Shown: piece after piece, positions 25,898-36,000 of the stretch
How the letters are laid out: the number at the start of each line of letters is the position of its first letter
How positions within the stretch are numbered: the stretch's first letter is position 1
NCBI GenBank assembly: GCA_023423045.1
Contig: JAFAGA010000047.1
Coordinates: 1-64,000 of the forward strand
Length of the DNA: 64,000 nucleotides
Reading direction: 5' to 3'
DNA from: Bacillota bacterium
GTDB lineage: Bacteria; Bacillota; Clostridia; Lachnospirales; Lachnospiraceae
Notes under the pieces: model-generated
The model's input: the letters and a program-made list of their open reading frames with translations, nothing else
Database searches by the model: none
Told to the model about the DNA's origin: nothing
Program-made: the position numbers and the translations under genes

Positions 25898-28858
25898 TTA
25901 CTCTTTTCTCGCATATCTTATATTAATAAGTTCAAAGGCATTCAAATCAATATTATTGTCCTCCATATCTCTTATCTTATCCTCTGTAATATCGACAAGC
26001 TCAATGGCTTTATAACCCTCCACCATAATGGTTGCTGATTGCCTTATGCTGCTGCAATTATAATACCTGACAATAATTCCGTTATCATCCTCCGGAATTT
26101 TTACCGTCTCCAAGATAATATTTTCATTTGTCGTCGTATAAATACTATGTGAATTTGCTTCCTCAAAATCGTTGCCTGTCAAGACAAATGGATTATTAAT
26201 ATAATAAGCCTGCTTATAAGTTTCAACGCCTAATTTACCAGGATGCGCCAACAATGCATAACGTATCTTCTGCTTTCCCTGATCAACATTAGTACCCGGC
26301 CCATATTTGGGACTCCTTACCAGATCCAGGTCCATGATACCATGTTTGCAACGATAACCGTATTTGCTGTCATTGATGAGGGAAATACCATATAAATCCT
26401 CCGACATATCAATGAATTTATGTCCTGAGACTTCAAACTGTGCCAGCTCCTTACTATTATCCTCCGTTGTTTTTCTGGCAAGATGTCCATACGCAAGGTT
26501 AAAATTGCATTCACAGGTATTAACATTAACGGGAAAAGATAATCTTAGCATGGAGCTTTCCTGATGCCAATCTATTTCCAGATCAATGTATACCATATTT
26601 TCTCCATCCAGAATAGAAAACTCCTGTTTAAAAATACTTTCCTCCACCTTATATTCACATATGGCATAAGCTTTAGGGCCGTCCACTCCTGTTCTAAAAG
26701 AAATACATCGGGCATCCTGTCTTGTTTGCTGATAGGCGATGGGTGCAATATCCCAGCAATCTCCTTCATCCGTATATTTTGATATTACAGCCATTTGTTT
26801 TCCATCCATAACAAATTCCTTCTTCAGCTGTTTATCATACAAGGATGAGATATATCCTTTTTCAAAGGCAACCATAATTTTATCATTTTCGATATGGTTG
26901 ATACCGCAGACAGCTTTATAATCAATAAGTTTGTTTTCCTTGCCTACCGTTACCCCACTGAGTGCAGGCACTTTGATTCGATACCACTCCTTATCAATCT
27001 TAAGGCTTTTTTCATAATCAAAGGCATTAAAATTAATCACTGACCTTTTGGCAAACAGATAAGTCAGAATAAATTCAATTGCATTGTTCAGCTCAGCGTA
27101 TATCAACTCATATCTTTCTATACTTTCCGTATACACACGGTTAATTGAGGATCCCGGTAATATGTCATGAAACTGATACAGCAAAATTTCTTTCCAAATC
27201 TTTTCCAGCTTTTCCTTATCAATTGGTAGATTAATATTATGCTTTTGGGCCAGGGGTACAAGCATCTCATAATTTCGCAGTGCAAATTCACACTTTCTAT
27301 TATTTTTTTTGTTTTTTGACTGGGTTGTATAGGTACCCTGATGCTTCTCTAAATATAATTCTCCCTGATATATAGGATAATCTGTTACACCATTATCAAG
27401 CTTTTCAAAAAAGCTCATACTCTTTTCCATTTTAACCAGAGGCATACCCTTTATATTCTGATATCGCTTTGCTCTTTCAATATGCTCATAACCAGGACCT
27501 GCTCCCCCATCTCCGATACCGAATAAAATCATGGCATTATTAGAGATACTGCGCTCCATGTAGTTATTTTCACCCTTCTTCAGAAAATCTCCACGCATGG
27601 GTGAATTGTAAGTGCTTTCCGGGAGCATATGTGCAAGAACCCTTGAACCATCCAGACCTTCCCAATAAAAGGAATGGTGCGGGAACTTGTTCACTGTATT
27701 CCAGCTCATCTTTTGTGTTAAAAAGTAAGGCACCTTCGCCAATTGCATGATTTGTGGTATGCATGCTGAATATCCGAAGCTGTCCGGGACCCAAAAAATT
27801 TTTATATCCTCACAAAACTCCTGCTTAAAAAATTTCTTTCCATAATAAAATTGCCGGATCATACTCTCTGTACTAATAAGGTTACTGTCCATCTCCACCC
27901 AGGTTGCGCCCTGTACATCCCAGTTAGGGGTTTTGGCCAGTGTTTTTATCTTTTTATATAGCTGCGGATAACTCTCCTTCATCCATTGATACAGCTGAGC
28001 TTGCGACGCTCCGAATACATATTCCTGATATCTTTCTATATTTTTAATTTGAGTGGCAAAGGTTCTGGCTCCCTTTCTAATGCTTTCCCGTATGGGCCAA
28101 AGCCATGCCAGATCAAGATGCCCATGCCCTGTCGCTGAGTAGGTAAAGACTTCTTCCGTATTTTTTCTGTTCATCAGATGTTCTATTTTTCTTCTGATTT
28201 CTATCGCAAGATTATTATCCATCCTATTCACAGCGCCAAGCTCATTCAATTCCTTTATTATTTCCTTTTTGAAGTCTTCGTCATCGCTGTAATCAACTAC
28301 TGTAAGCAATACCTGTAGATCATATGCCAATTCTCTGAGCTCACAATTTGTCTTCGCAACAAATAAATTATGGATACGGGACTCCTCTTTCATTTTACCA
28401 AAAAGATCATTCGCACCGCAGTCAATCCAAAAATCTATCTTACCCTCCAAATATAAATCATCATCTACTAAAACAACTTTTTTCACCGGTGCTCCAAGCT
28501 GTTCCTCAAAATCAGACGCATAGCAGGTGATGGCCTGCTTTATTGTCCCATTTCCGGCATATACCAGACCTTCTCCACCACAATCCAGCAAAAATACCAA
28601 TTCATTATTTTGATAACCTTTTGGTCTATCCCCTGTAATGTGCAGCCATGCACAGTCAAAAACATCTTCAGCCCATCTGTCTCCTATAGTAAGGGATATT
28701 TTTCTGCCCTGAAACCGGTCCTCAAATGCCAATGGTTCCCTTGATACATAGGCGACACAATTTAATTTGTATATCTTGCTGTAAGCTTCCTCAAACAAAA
28801 GATCAACCAGCCGATCTATTTCCTCTCTCTTCACTCCGTCAAAAACAGTTTTAAGCAT
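25898..28858 (-). CDS. GH38 alpha-mannosidase
   Basis: This retaining alpha-mannosidase removes terminal alpha-linked mannose. The catalytic zinc site begins with HGHLD at residues 245-249, and the expected nucleophile is D359 in FWVPDSFGYS. The order is N-terminal lectin-like domain (about 1-230), catalytic barrel (240-500), middle helical domain and C-terminal beta domains, total 986 residues, as in bacterial GH38 enzymes. There is no signal peptide, so it acts in the cytoplasm on imported sugars. GGAGG lies 9 bases before the ATG. Its promoter region shares an 81-bp segment with the upstream MBL-fold gene, suggesting joint control. Confidence 0.93.
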   Translation of the reverse strand: MLKTVFDGVKREEIDRLVDLLFEEAYSKIYKLNCVAYVSREPLAFEDRFQGRKISLTIGDRWAEDVFDCAWLHITGDRPKGYQNNELVFLLDCGGEGLVYAGNGTIKQAITCYASDFEEQLGAPVKKVVLVDDDLYLEGKIDFWIDCGANDLFGKMKEESRIHNLFVAKTNCELRELAYDLQVLLTVVDYSDDEDFKKEIIKELNELGAVNRMDNNLAIEIRRKIEHLMNRKNTEEVFTYSATGHGHLDLAWLWPIRESIRKGARTFATQIKNIERYQEYVFGASQAQLYQWMKESYPQLYKKIKTLAKTPNWDVQGATWVEMDSNLISTESMIRQFYYGKKFFKQEFCEDIKIFWVPDSFGYSACIPQIMQLAKVPYFLTQKMSWNTVNKFPHHSFYWEGLDGSRVLAHMLPESTYNSPMRGDFLKKGENNYMERSISNNAMILFGIGDGGAGPGYEHIERAKRYQNIKGMPLVKMEKSMSFFEKLDNGVTDYPIYQGELYLEKHQGTYTTQSKNKKNNRKCEFALRNYEMLVPLAQKHNINLPIDKEKLEKIWKEILLYQFHDILPGSSINRVYTESIERYELIYAELNNAIEFILTYLFAKRSVINFNAFDYEKSLKIDKEWYRIKVPALSGVTVGKENKLIDYKAVCGINHIENDKIMVAFEKGYISSLYDKQLKKEFVMDGKQMAVISKYTDEGDCWDIAPIAYQQTRQDARCISFRTGVDGPKAYAICEYKVEESIFKQEFSILDGENMVYIDLEIDWHQESSMLRLSFPVNVNTCECNFNLAYGHLARKTTEDNSKELAQFEVSGHKFIDMSEDLYGISLINDSKYGYRCKHGIMDLDLVRSPKYGPGTNVDQGKQKIRYALLAHPGKLGVETYKQAYYINNPFVLTGNDFEEANSHSIYTTTNENIILETVKIPEDDNGIIVRYYNCSSIRQSATIMVEGYKAIELVDITEDKIRDMEDNNIDLNAFELINIRYARKE

Positions 28859-28885
28859 TTCATTTGTCCTCCCTCCAGGATAATC

Positions 28886-28996
28886 ATTATATCATATCAG
28901 CTTTGTTACAGAATCGAAGTAGACTAATATTAGTTTACCAGTGGATTTTTATCATAGTATTCAGATGCATCAGTCCTATATCCGTATATTCCCAGT
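28886..28996 (-). promoter_or_regulatory. GH38 promoter with duplicated 81-bp operator segment (copy A)
   Basis: The 81-bp segment 28916-28996 matches 30305-30385 at 66 of 81 positions without gaps. It contains the near-palindrome GTAGACTAATATTAGTTTAC at 28919-28938. On the minus strand the -10 box TATGAT (28896-28891) starts 22 bases after the palindrome, the same distance as in copy B; a second TATAAT overlaps at 28891-28886. No -35 consensus is present, consistent with an activator. Confidence 0.65.
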
Positions 28997-29049
28997 CCTC
29001 CTCCTACCTTTATTCATTTCATATTTTTCATGTTTTCCGTACGCTTCCA

Positions 29050-30249
29050 TTACTTATTGTTAATTTCCTGGTCATACACAATTGCCGAATTTTTGTGATA
29101 CGGCAGTGCAAGCACAACCATACCATTCCCTGCGATATATATTTCCTCACTAAATTCTAGTATTGCTCTATTGGAAGCTGTAGAGCTGTTTTCCTCAAAT
29201 TTATCCTGTCTGGTAGGATACAAAGCTACATTGGCTTTTACATTATAATAAATTCCAACATTTGATGCATTATATCCATGATGGGCCACCTGAACGATAT
29301 CTGACTTCAGGTATTCTCCATAACGTGCAACCAATATTGTTCCTTCTGCCACATCTGCATCACCAAGGAACAGAATACTGCAATCACTAACCGTTACTCT
29401 TATAATTGTAGATGAGTTATTAAAACATTGCAGACTATATGGATAAATATCTTCATGTGTTGCCAATACATCAATTTGCAGATTGCGTACATATATTTTC
29501 TGACCGCTGTGTATTTTTATCGGATATAACTCCGGATGACTTTCAACCATCTCATCGAATTCCATCATTGTCAGCTTATCCGAAGCAGACCAGTTTTCAG
29601 AACCTTCAACTGTAAGCTGCGGAAAATTATAATACAGGGCTTCTATTTTACAGTTCGGAAAATCAGATTTTACAAAATCCATAAATTTACAGATATGATC
29701 CTGATGGGCATGACTGAGAAACCAGCCTGCAATGATTATTTCATTATCATTTAGCGCCAAACTATATAACAGATTATAAAGACGTATATGATCAAACTCT
29801 GAATTCATATGTGCACTGTCGACAATAAAAAAGCTGCCATCTGCACATTGTATAATATAGCACATTCCGCAATCAATCCTTCTATAGTCTGTTTCCATTT
29901 GATATAATTTGGTTGCGCATAATTCTTCATACACCACATCCTGCTTTCTGGTGTATTTATTCGTATTCGGATCTATAATAAGCCTGGTAGTATTGTCATG
30001 AGAAGTATAATAAGCCTGTACCAGAACCAATTCATTTATATAGGTTGCAAAATAATTATCTCTTATTATTTGACTATCGTACCTTGACAATCCTGCTTTT
30101 CCCAACTCTAAAAGATAACGTTGATATTCCTTCCCGGATGTGTTTTTGATAAGAAATAGATGGCATCCATTATTACAATCAATGCCTTTGCTCATTGCTT
30201 TGCCACGATACATTTTAGCATATACTGACATATCCTTTTGCTGTTTCAT
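29050..30249 (-). CDS. Metallo-beta-lactamase-fold hydrolase of unknown substrate
   Basis: The metal site motif SHAHQDH (about residues 179-185) is followed by GDAD and AHHGYN, the order seen in MBL-fold hydrolases of the ComEC/Rec2 C-terminal type. The about 160 residues before the motif form an extra N-terminal part. No signal peptide is visible, so the protein is cytoplasmic. The start was placed at 30249 because AAGGAGG lies 7 bases upstream; the ATG at 30267 overlaps that site. It lies directly upstream of the GH38 gene on the same strand and has the same promoter segment, so a role in handling the same glycan or its substituents is possible but not shown. Confidence 0.8.
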   Translation of the reverse strand: MKQQKDMSVYAKMYRGKAMSKGIDCNNGCHLFLIKNTSGKEYQRYLLELGKAGLSRYDSQIIRDNYFATYINELVLVQAYYTSHDNTTRLIIDPNTNKYTRKQDVVYEELCATKLYQMETDYRRIDCGMCYIIQCADGSFFIVDSAHMNSEFDHIRLYNLLYSLALNDNEIIIAGWFLSHAHQDHICKFMDFVKSDFPNCKIEALYYNFPQLTVEGSENWSASDKLTMMEFDEMVESHPELYPIKIHSGQKIYVRNLQIDVLATHEDIYPYSLQCFNNSSTIIRVTVSDCSILFLGDADVAEGTILVARYGEYLKSDIVQVAHHGYNASNVGIYYNVKANVALYPTRQDKFEENSSTASNRAILEFSEEIYIAGNGMVVLALPYHKNSAIVYDQEINNK

Positions 30250-30279
30250 AGGAATCCCTCCTTCCATTGATATTTAGTA

Positions 30280-30385
30280 ATTATATCAACTTACTTAGTA
30301 AATTGAAGTAGACTAATGTCAGTTTAGCAGTGGATTTTTATCTTAATATTTAGGCATATCCATCCTATATCCATACATTTCCAGT
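30280..30385 (-). promoter_or_regulatory. MBL-fold gene promoter with duplicated operator segment (copy B)
   Basis: Copy B of the 81-bp segment covers 30305-30385. The palindrome is less perfect here (GTAGACTAATGTCAGTTTAG from 30308). A minus-strand TATAAT (30285-30280) lies 22 bases from it, exactly as in copy A. Confidence 0.65.
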
Positions 30386-30514
30386 GTAAAGCAAAGAAAT
30401 TTCCAATCATTTTCTTACTTTTATCCATTTCACACTAATTTAATTAAGGTTATTTTAATTATGTGAAACGGATGTATCAGCCCGAATTATTCCAAGCTGT
30501 TTTTTCAAAAAAAA

Positions 30515-30617
30515 TATGATACAATGAAAGCGGAATGAGGAAATGCAAGCTTGCTTGCAAGGATACGAACGGAGCCGGAGATCATGAGCAGGTTCTTTGT
30601 TCATGATATAATAACGC
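30515..30617 (+). repeat. Promoter-leader repeat, copy 1 (upstream of the HAD gene)
   Basis: In gene orientation this reads TATGATACAATGAAAGCG, then the palindromic GCAAGCTTGCTTGC, then a CGAACGGAGC segment, then ATCATGA paired with TCATGAT as a hairpin, then TATAATAACGC. The same order occurs upstream of the genes starting at 39940 and 47774. The end of the element lies about 13 bases before the HAD start codon. Confidence 0.7.
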
Positions 30618-30629
30618 TGAGGTGAAACT

Positions 30630-31394
30630 ATGTATATACTATCGAGTGATTATGACGGTACTTTAACACAGCATGGTACTGTATCTGACAAGGACAAGGC
30701 TGCTATTGCAGCATGGCGAAAAGCCGGTAATCTTTTTGGAATAAATACCGGACGCGGTTACCGCGGTATCAAGACAGAGCTAGAGCACCATCAGCTGGAT
30801 TATGATTTTCTTCTATGTAACAACGGCAGTTTGATTTATGAAAACAGCGCCAAGCCGGTTGAACAGAAAATTGCAGACGGTGAGGTGCTCCCTGCACTAG
30901 TTTCATTGATTTTGGAAACCGGAGGTTTTCATGCAGCAATCGGTCGGATAGAGATTGATTGTGAAGCCGGTTATTGGATTAGTGAAAATATGGACCAGAA
31001 ACCAGGTCCGGAATTCACTCGAATTTTTATGGACGATTTGAATATGATCACGTATTTTACACAGCTAAGTACCCAGTATGAGAAAGAGGAGCAGGCCAAT
31101 AAATGTACGCAGCAAATCAACGAACTATTTGGCGACAATGTAACCGCCTTACAAAACGGTGTTTGTATTGATATTGTTCCGGCTGGCGTTAATAAAGCCA
31201 CTGGATTGCTTCGATACATGCATTTAAAGCAGGTTCCAAAAGAAAATGTGTTGGTCATTGGAGATAATTTCAATGATCTGGACATGATATTGGAATTCAA
31301 TGGATTTAGTGTTAATTCCGGAAGACCCGAAATCATAGCCAAGGCGAGAAAATCTTATGACAGCATTGCCGGACTGATCGATGAAAATATATAA
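30630..31394 (+). CDS. HAD-IIB (Cof-type) phosphatase
   Basis: The protein is a cytoplasmic HAD phosphatase. Motif I is SSDYDGTLT near the N-terminus with the usual nucleophile Asp pair, motif II lies in GINTGRG, and motif IV is VIGDNFNDLDM near the C-terminus. A type IIB cap lies between motifs II and III. The 254-residue length is typical. Substrates of this family are mostly sugar phosphates or nucleotides; which one cannot be read from sequence. GAGGTGA lies 4 bases before the ATG. It is divergent from the MBL-fold gene and preceded by copy 1 of the promoter-leader repeat. Confidence 0.9.
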   Translation: MYILSSDYDGTLTQHGTVSDKDKAAIAAWRKAGNLFGINTGRGYRGIKTELEHHQLDYDFLLCNNGSLIYENSAKPVEQKIADGEVLPALVSLILETGGFHAAIGRIEIDCEAGYWISENMDQKPGPEFTRIFMDDLNMITYFTQLSTQYEKEEQANKCTQQINELFGDNVTALQNGVCIDIVPAGVNKATGLLRYMHLKQVPKENVLVIGDNFNDLDMILEFNGFSVNSGRPEIIAKARKSYDSIAGLIDENI

Positions 31395-31407
31395 ATGTAT
31401 TACATGA

Positions 31408-31436
31408 GCGCTTCTCCTGACAGGAAAAGCGCTTTT
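31408..31436 (+). terminator. Terminator of the HAD gene
   Basis: AGCGCTT pairs with AAGCGCT around an inner TCCT/AGGA stem, followed by TTTATTG. A second GC-rich hairpin (GCCCGC with GCGGGC) follows at about 31444-31460. Confidence 0.75.
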
Positions 31437-31765
31437 ATTGTTTGCCCGCGATGGGCGGGCTCTTATGGATGAAGGTAACCGCTTAATAATCACCTTGGTT
31501 TTTCAGCGTAAGCGGTTAACAACGATCCGCCTGCACCTTCTTTGGGTTCACAATCACCAACGATACCCTTGATATACAGCTATATCCTTCCCGCTACCGG
31601 GCACGCCACCAAGCTGTGAGGAAGAATATGAGCAAAATCATATTCTCCCCCTCAGTTTATCAACATTTGAGTAATATCCACTCAATTACTAACAATCGTC
31701 TACTCTCATTCCTTTCATTATCAGCTATATTAAAGTCACACAACAATAGATTAAGGAGATGAACC
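31437..31765. other. Intergenic region before GH125, three hairpins and no gene
   Basis: No coding frame is credible. Besides the GC-rich hairpin at 31444-31460, AACCGCTTA (31477-31485) pairs with TAAGCGGTT (31509-31517), and AGAATATGA (31623-31631) pairs with TCATATTCT (31638-31646). The GH125 ribosome site AAGGAGATG lies just before the start codon. A clear -35/-10 pair was not found. Confidence 0.4.
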
Positions 31766-33049
31766 ATGAATCTGGCACCCGAAACGATAACATCTGTGGC
31801 AAGAATCGCTGATAAGTTATCTGTTAATGAGAAGCAGAAAAAAATGTTTACTAATTGTTTTTTATCCACATTAAATACAACAACCAAAATGACAGATGAC
31901 GACACCACCTTTATTTTTACTGGTGATATCCCTGCAATGTGGTTACGGGATTCCTCAGCCCAGGTACGTCACTATATTCCGTTTGCAAGGTCGGACCGCA
32001 GCTTGCAGCGTATTATTGAAGGCCTGATCAGACGCCAAATTAGCTATATACACATAGATCCATACGCAAATGCCTTCAATGAAGCTCCTAATAATGACGG
32101 CTTTTGTGATGATATCACATTACAGAACCCTTGGGTTTGGGAACGAAAATATGAAGTTGATTCTCTCTGTTATCCAATCTCCCTTGCATGGCAATATTGG
32201 AAGTCGACAGGAATCAGCAGCATATTCGATGAACATTTTCATCATGCAGTAGATCTCATACTTGACCTTTGGACTACAGAGCAGCACCACCCAACACAAT
32301 CAAAGTATTCCTTTATGAGAAACAACGCTCCTGAAAGCGATACTCTGACCAATGAAGGAAAAGGCACTCCTGTAAAAGAAACCGGACTTACCTGGTCTGG
32401 CTTCCGTCCAAGCGATGATGCATGCAAATATGGTTATTTAATACCTTCCAACATGTTTGCGGTTGTTGTTTTACGTCACATCTGCAATATTTGCGAAAGT
32501 GTATGGAAGGATGAGCACCTCTATCAAAAAGCAAAGCATCTGGAACAAACGATTGATGCTGCCATACACCAATACGGTATCATCCGTCATCCTGATTATG
32601 GTTCAATTTATGCTTATGAGGTTGATGGCTTCGGTAATTATCTCCTTATGGATGACGCTAATGTACCAAGCCTTTTATCCATCCCCTATTTAGGATATAC
32701 AACCTGTGATGATCAAATATATCAAAATACACGGCGTTATGTATTGAGCAAAGATAATCCCTTTTTTAATTCCGGTAAATTTGCAACAGGGATTGGCAGC
32801 CCACATACGCCAAAGGGCTATGTATGGCCTATCGGCCTTGCTATACAAGGCTTAACAGCCACCTCTGCTGATGAAATGGATCAAATGATTAAACTTCTAA
32901 TAAATACGGATGGCAATGCTGGTGCCATGCATGAGAGTTTTCATCCTGATAATCCTAATAACTTTACCCGGTCCTGGTTTGCATGGGCAGATAGCTTATT
33001 TGCAGAATTAGTCATAAAGCGTTATTACGAAGCAGAAAGGATATTATAA
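31766..33049 (+). CDS. GH125 exo-alpha-1,6-mannosidase
   Basis: This inverting enzyme removes alpha-1,6-linked mannose from N-glycan or yeast mannan fragments. Family signatures are FTGDIPAMWLRDSSAQVRHY (51-70), SGFRPSDDA with the probable acid Asp at 217 or 218, MDDANVPSLLSIPYLGY, and MHESFHPDN with the probable base E390, then FTRSWFAWADSLFAELV. The length of 427 residues fits. There is no signal peptide. AAGGAGATGAACC precedes the ATG. Its stop codon overlaps the next start by one base (TAATG), so it is translated together with the GH38-type protein behind it. The pair gives alpha-1,6 plus other alpha-mannosidase activity. Confidence 0.95.
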   Translation: MNLAPETITSVARIADKLSVNEKQKKMFTNCFLSTLNTTTKMTDDDTTFIFTGDIPAMWLRDSSAQVRHYIPFARSDRSLQRIIEGLIRRQISYIHIDPYANAFNEAPNNDGFCDDITLQNPWVWERKYEVDSLCYPISLAWQYWKSTGISSIFDEHFHHAVDLILDLWTTEQHHPTQSKYSFMRNNAPESDTLTNEGKGTPVKETGLTWSGFRPSDDACKYGYLIPSNMFAVVVLRHICNICESVWKDEHLYQKAKHLEQTIDAAIHQYGIIRHPDYGSIYAYEVDGFGNYLLMDDANVPSLLSIPYLGYTTCDDQIYQNTRRYVLSKDNPFFNSGKFATGIGSPHTPKGYVWPIGLAIQGLTATSADEMDQMIKLLINTDGNAGAMHESFHPDNPNNFTRSWFAWADSLFAELVIKRYYEAERIL

Positions 33050-36000
33050 TGAAGAAAGAACTCGAAATCATAAAAGTTCATCAAACACCATGGATTTTAA
33101 TGGATAGTGGTGTTTTAAAAAGTGAAACAATACTTCATATAGACGCTTCCCTTGAGGATTGTGTTATTACGGCACGTATACTGGTACCGGGGCAGCCGGT
33201 ATACAGTCAGACGGTCGGACCTATTGCAAACGGTAAGTCTGATATCAGACTTCTCGTTCCGGAATTACTAAGAGATAATGATATTGTAACCTTTTCTCTA
33301 TTTGCAGGAGATGAAAATACCGGAAGTGAATTAGCCTCTATTTCTCTTCCTCAGAAAAAAATCCGCCACTGGAAAATCTATGTGGCTCATGATATGCACC
33401 TGGATATCGGCTACACCGATTATCAGGAGGATTTAGCCCTCACATTGTTTCCTGAATACCTCGATGAAGTATTGGAATATATTGACATCACCAAGGAGTG
33501 GGAGAAAGACAATCAGTTGAAATATCCGGTGGAAGCCTCCTACTTGCTGTACAGCTCCGCCTTGGCGGCCCGCAATGCCGATTGGATTGAAAAGCTAAAG
33601 AAAAATCTTATATCAAAACGTATGAACTATCCTTATAACTATTTACATTTTGCAACCGAGGGTATGGGGACGGAGCAAATTGTCAGACAGAATTATTATT
33701 CTGCCAGATTTCTCAATGATATCCTTGGAATACCTCCCGCTAAGTTTGCGGTTCATACCGACGATGCAGGGTTTTCCTGGTCTCATGTTGATGCCTTAAC
33801 CAGTGCAGGTCAAAAATACCTTTCCCTTCGTTTACAGGATAACAATTGGAATTATGTGGATGGACACTGCCCAAAGTATCCCCGCCTTTTTTATCTCAGG
33901 GGCAGGACACCGGAGAGTAAACTGCTGACCTTTGATGGACCTGTATACCATTTTGATGATTTTGGTTTCCGGGAATCACTGGAGGTCACAATTAAAAGGA
34001 TCGCTGATTTGTTTTTGGATCGGCAGACCGAAGATTACCCATATAGTTCCTATTTAGTACATCTTACCAAGGTCCGCGATAATTCCGGAATTGATCCAAA
34101 TGTCATGCATAATATACAAGCTCTTAATACACGTACCGATGATGAAGGCAGATCCTATGTATTTCCTCATTTTATTAATTCACTTGTTGAAGATTTCTTC
34201 GAAGATATTGAAACACATTACAAAGACATAATTCCCAGCGTACAGGGAACACTGGAAAGCTTTTGGAGCTTTGGAGCCGCCCAGGTATCCTATGAAACAT
34301 CAATAAGCAAGGAAAATCACGAAAATGTACCGGCGGCAGAATGTTTTTCAGCGATTGCGTCCGCACTTGTTCCGGAGCATCCTTATCCGTATGCCGATCT
34401 TTTCCGGGCGTATGATGATATGATGCTGACAGATGAACATAACTGGGCGAGCTGGAATTATTACGTTAATGATGAGCAACTAAAATGGTCCCGAAACAAG
34501 GTACTTGAGCCGCAAAGGATTGCAAAACGCCTTCTGGACGCTTCCTTCACAGCTTTAGAGTCACTAATACCAGCCAATGGACCAACCATTCTTGTATATA
34601 ACAATAGTGCATGGGGACGGACAGACATCGTCACTATAAAAACGGAAGCTTTTCCGCACACCTTCGAAATCATAGATACATACACAGGCATAAGTCTTCC
34701 CTGGCAAAAGACATCGGACGGGAGTATCTGCTTTATAGCGTCTCAAGTCCCTCAATATGGATACAAGGCTTTTCAAATAATACCAAGCAGCACACAGGTT
34801 AAAAGCAAAAAAACAGTTACTGTGACTGGAAATATAATAGAGAATGATTATTATAAAGTCACTTTAGATACCAGTGGCTGCATCTGCAGCTGTATTGATA
34901 AGCAAAATAATGATAAAGAGTTGGCAGATCCTGCTGCTCCCCATAAGATGAATCAATTTGTTTACTATACCTCTAAAAACGAATTGTACGATAATGTCAT
35001 TTATACGGAAGATGAAATCTCCGATGCAACTATCTCATCAGAAACAGGCCTTGTGATGGGTATGCTTATTGCTGACGGCCGTACCCGTGGGGTTGAAAAG
35101 GTTATCAGAAAGGTTATTCTGTACGCAGATTTACCTCGTATCGATATCATCAATGAAGTGTTCAAAGCAGATGCGCCGCCGAATTATACCGAATGCGCAG
35201 AGGAAGGTTTTTTTACCTTTCCTTTTAACATGGATCATTTTCGGATTGCACATGATACACCGGCTGGCGAAGTAGAACCCTATGTGAATTCAGATATTTA
35301 TAGTCCAACACATCAGCTTTATTGGTCAAATACTGATTTTTATGTAGCAAATCACTGGATTAGTGTTCAGGGAGATAAAGACAGCATCCTATTTACCTCT
35401 GTGAATTCACCCTTAGTCCAATATGGAGGTCGCCGTACCTGTCACTGGGATAAAAACTATCAAATAAAAAATCCATGGATATATAATTGGGTATTTAATA
35501 ATTTTTGGAAAACCAATTTTACCTATACTCAGCCTGGCCCAGTCACCTATAAATACAGCATTACCACACAAAAAGCTTGTGATTGGAAGCAGGCACGCGC
35601 CGATAAGTTCGGCTTCGACATTACAAATCCTTTAAAATCACACCTTATCTGCCAGGCGCAACCTGGACTCCTGCCACGTGATATCCATAGCTTCTTCAAA
35701 ATAAATAGAGATAATGTTATAGCTACTTCTGTGAAAATGGCAGAAAGCAATGATAGTGGCTTAATCATACGCTTCCATGAAACACAGGGGTTTGAATGCA
35801 GTGTCTGTGTTGATATATCCAGTCTATTGTTAAACGCACACATTATTGAAACTGATATTATTGAAAATAATATTGCCCCTATTCCTTCTTGTGAAGGTCA
35901 ATTCAGCTTTTCCATTTCCGCTTATGGCTGGAAAACATTCCGGTTACTGCAGATGGAGTATTGTCCGGCACCAAGCATTACAGATGCCTGTATCACAGAA

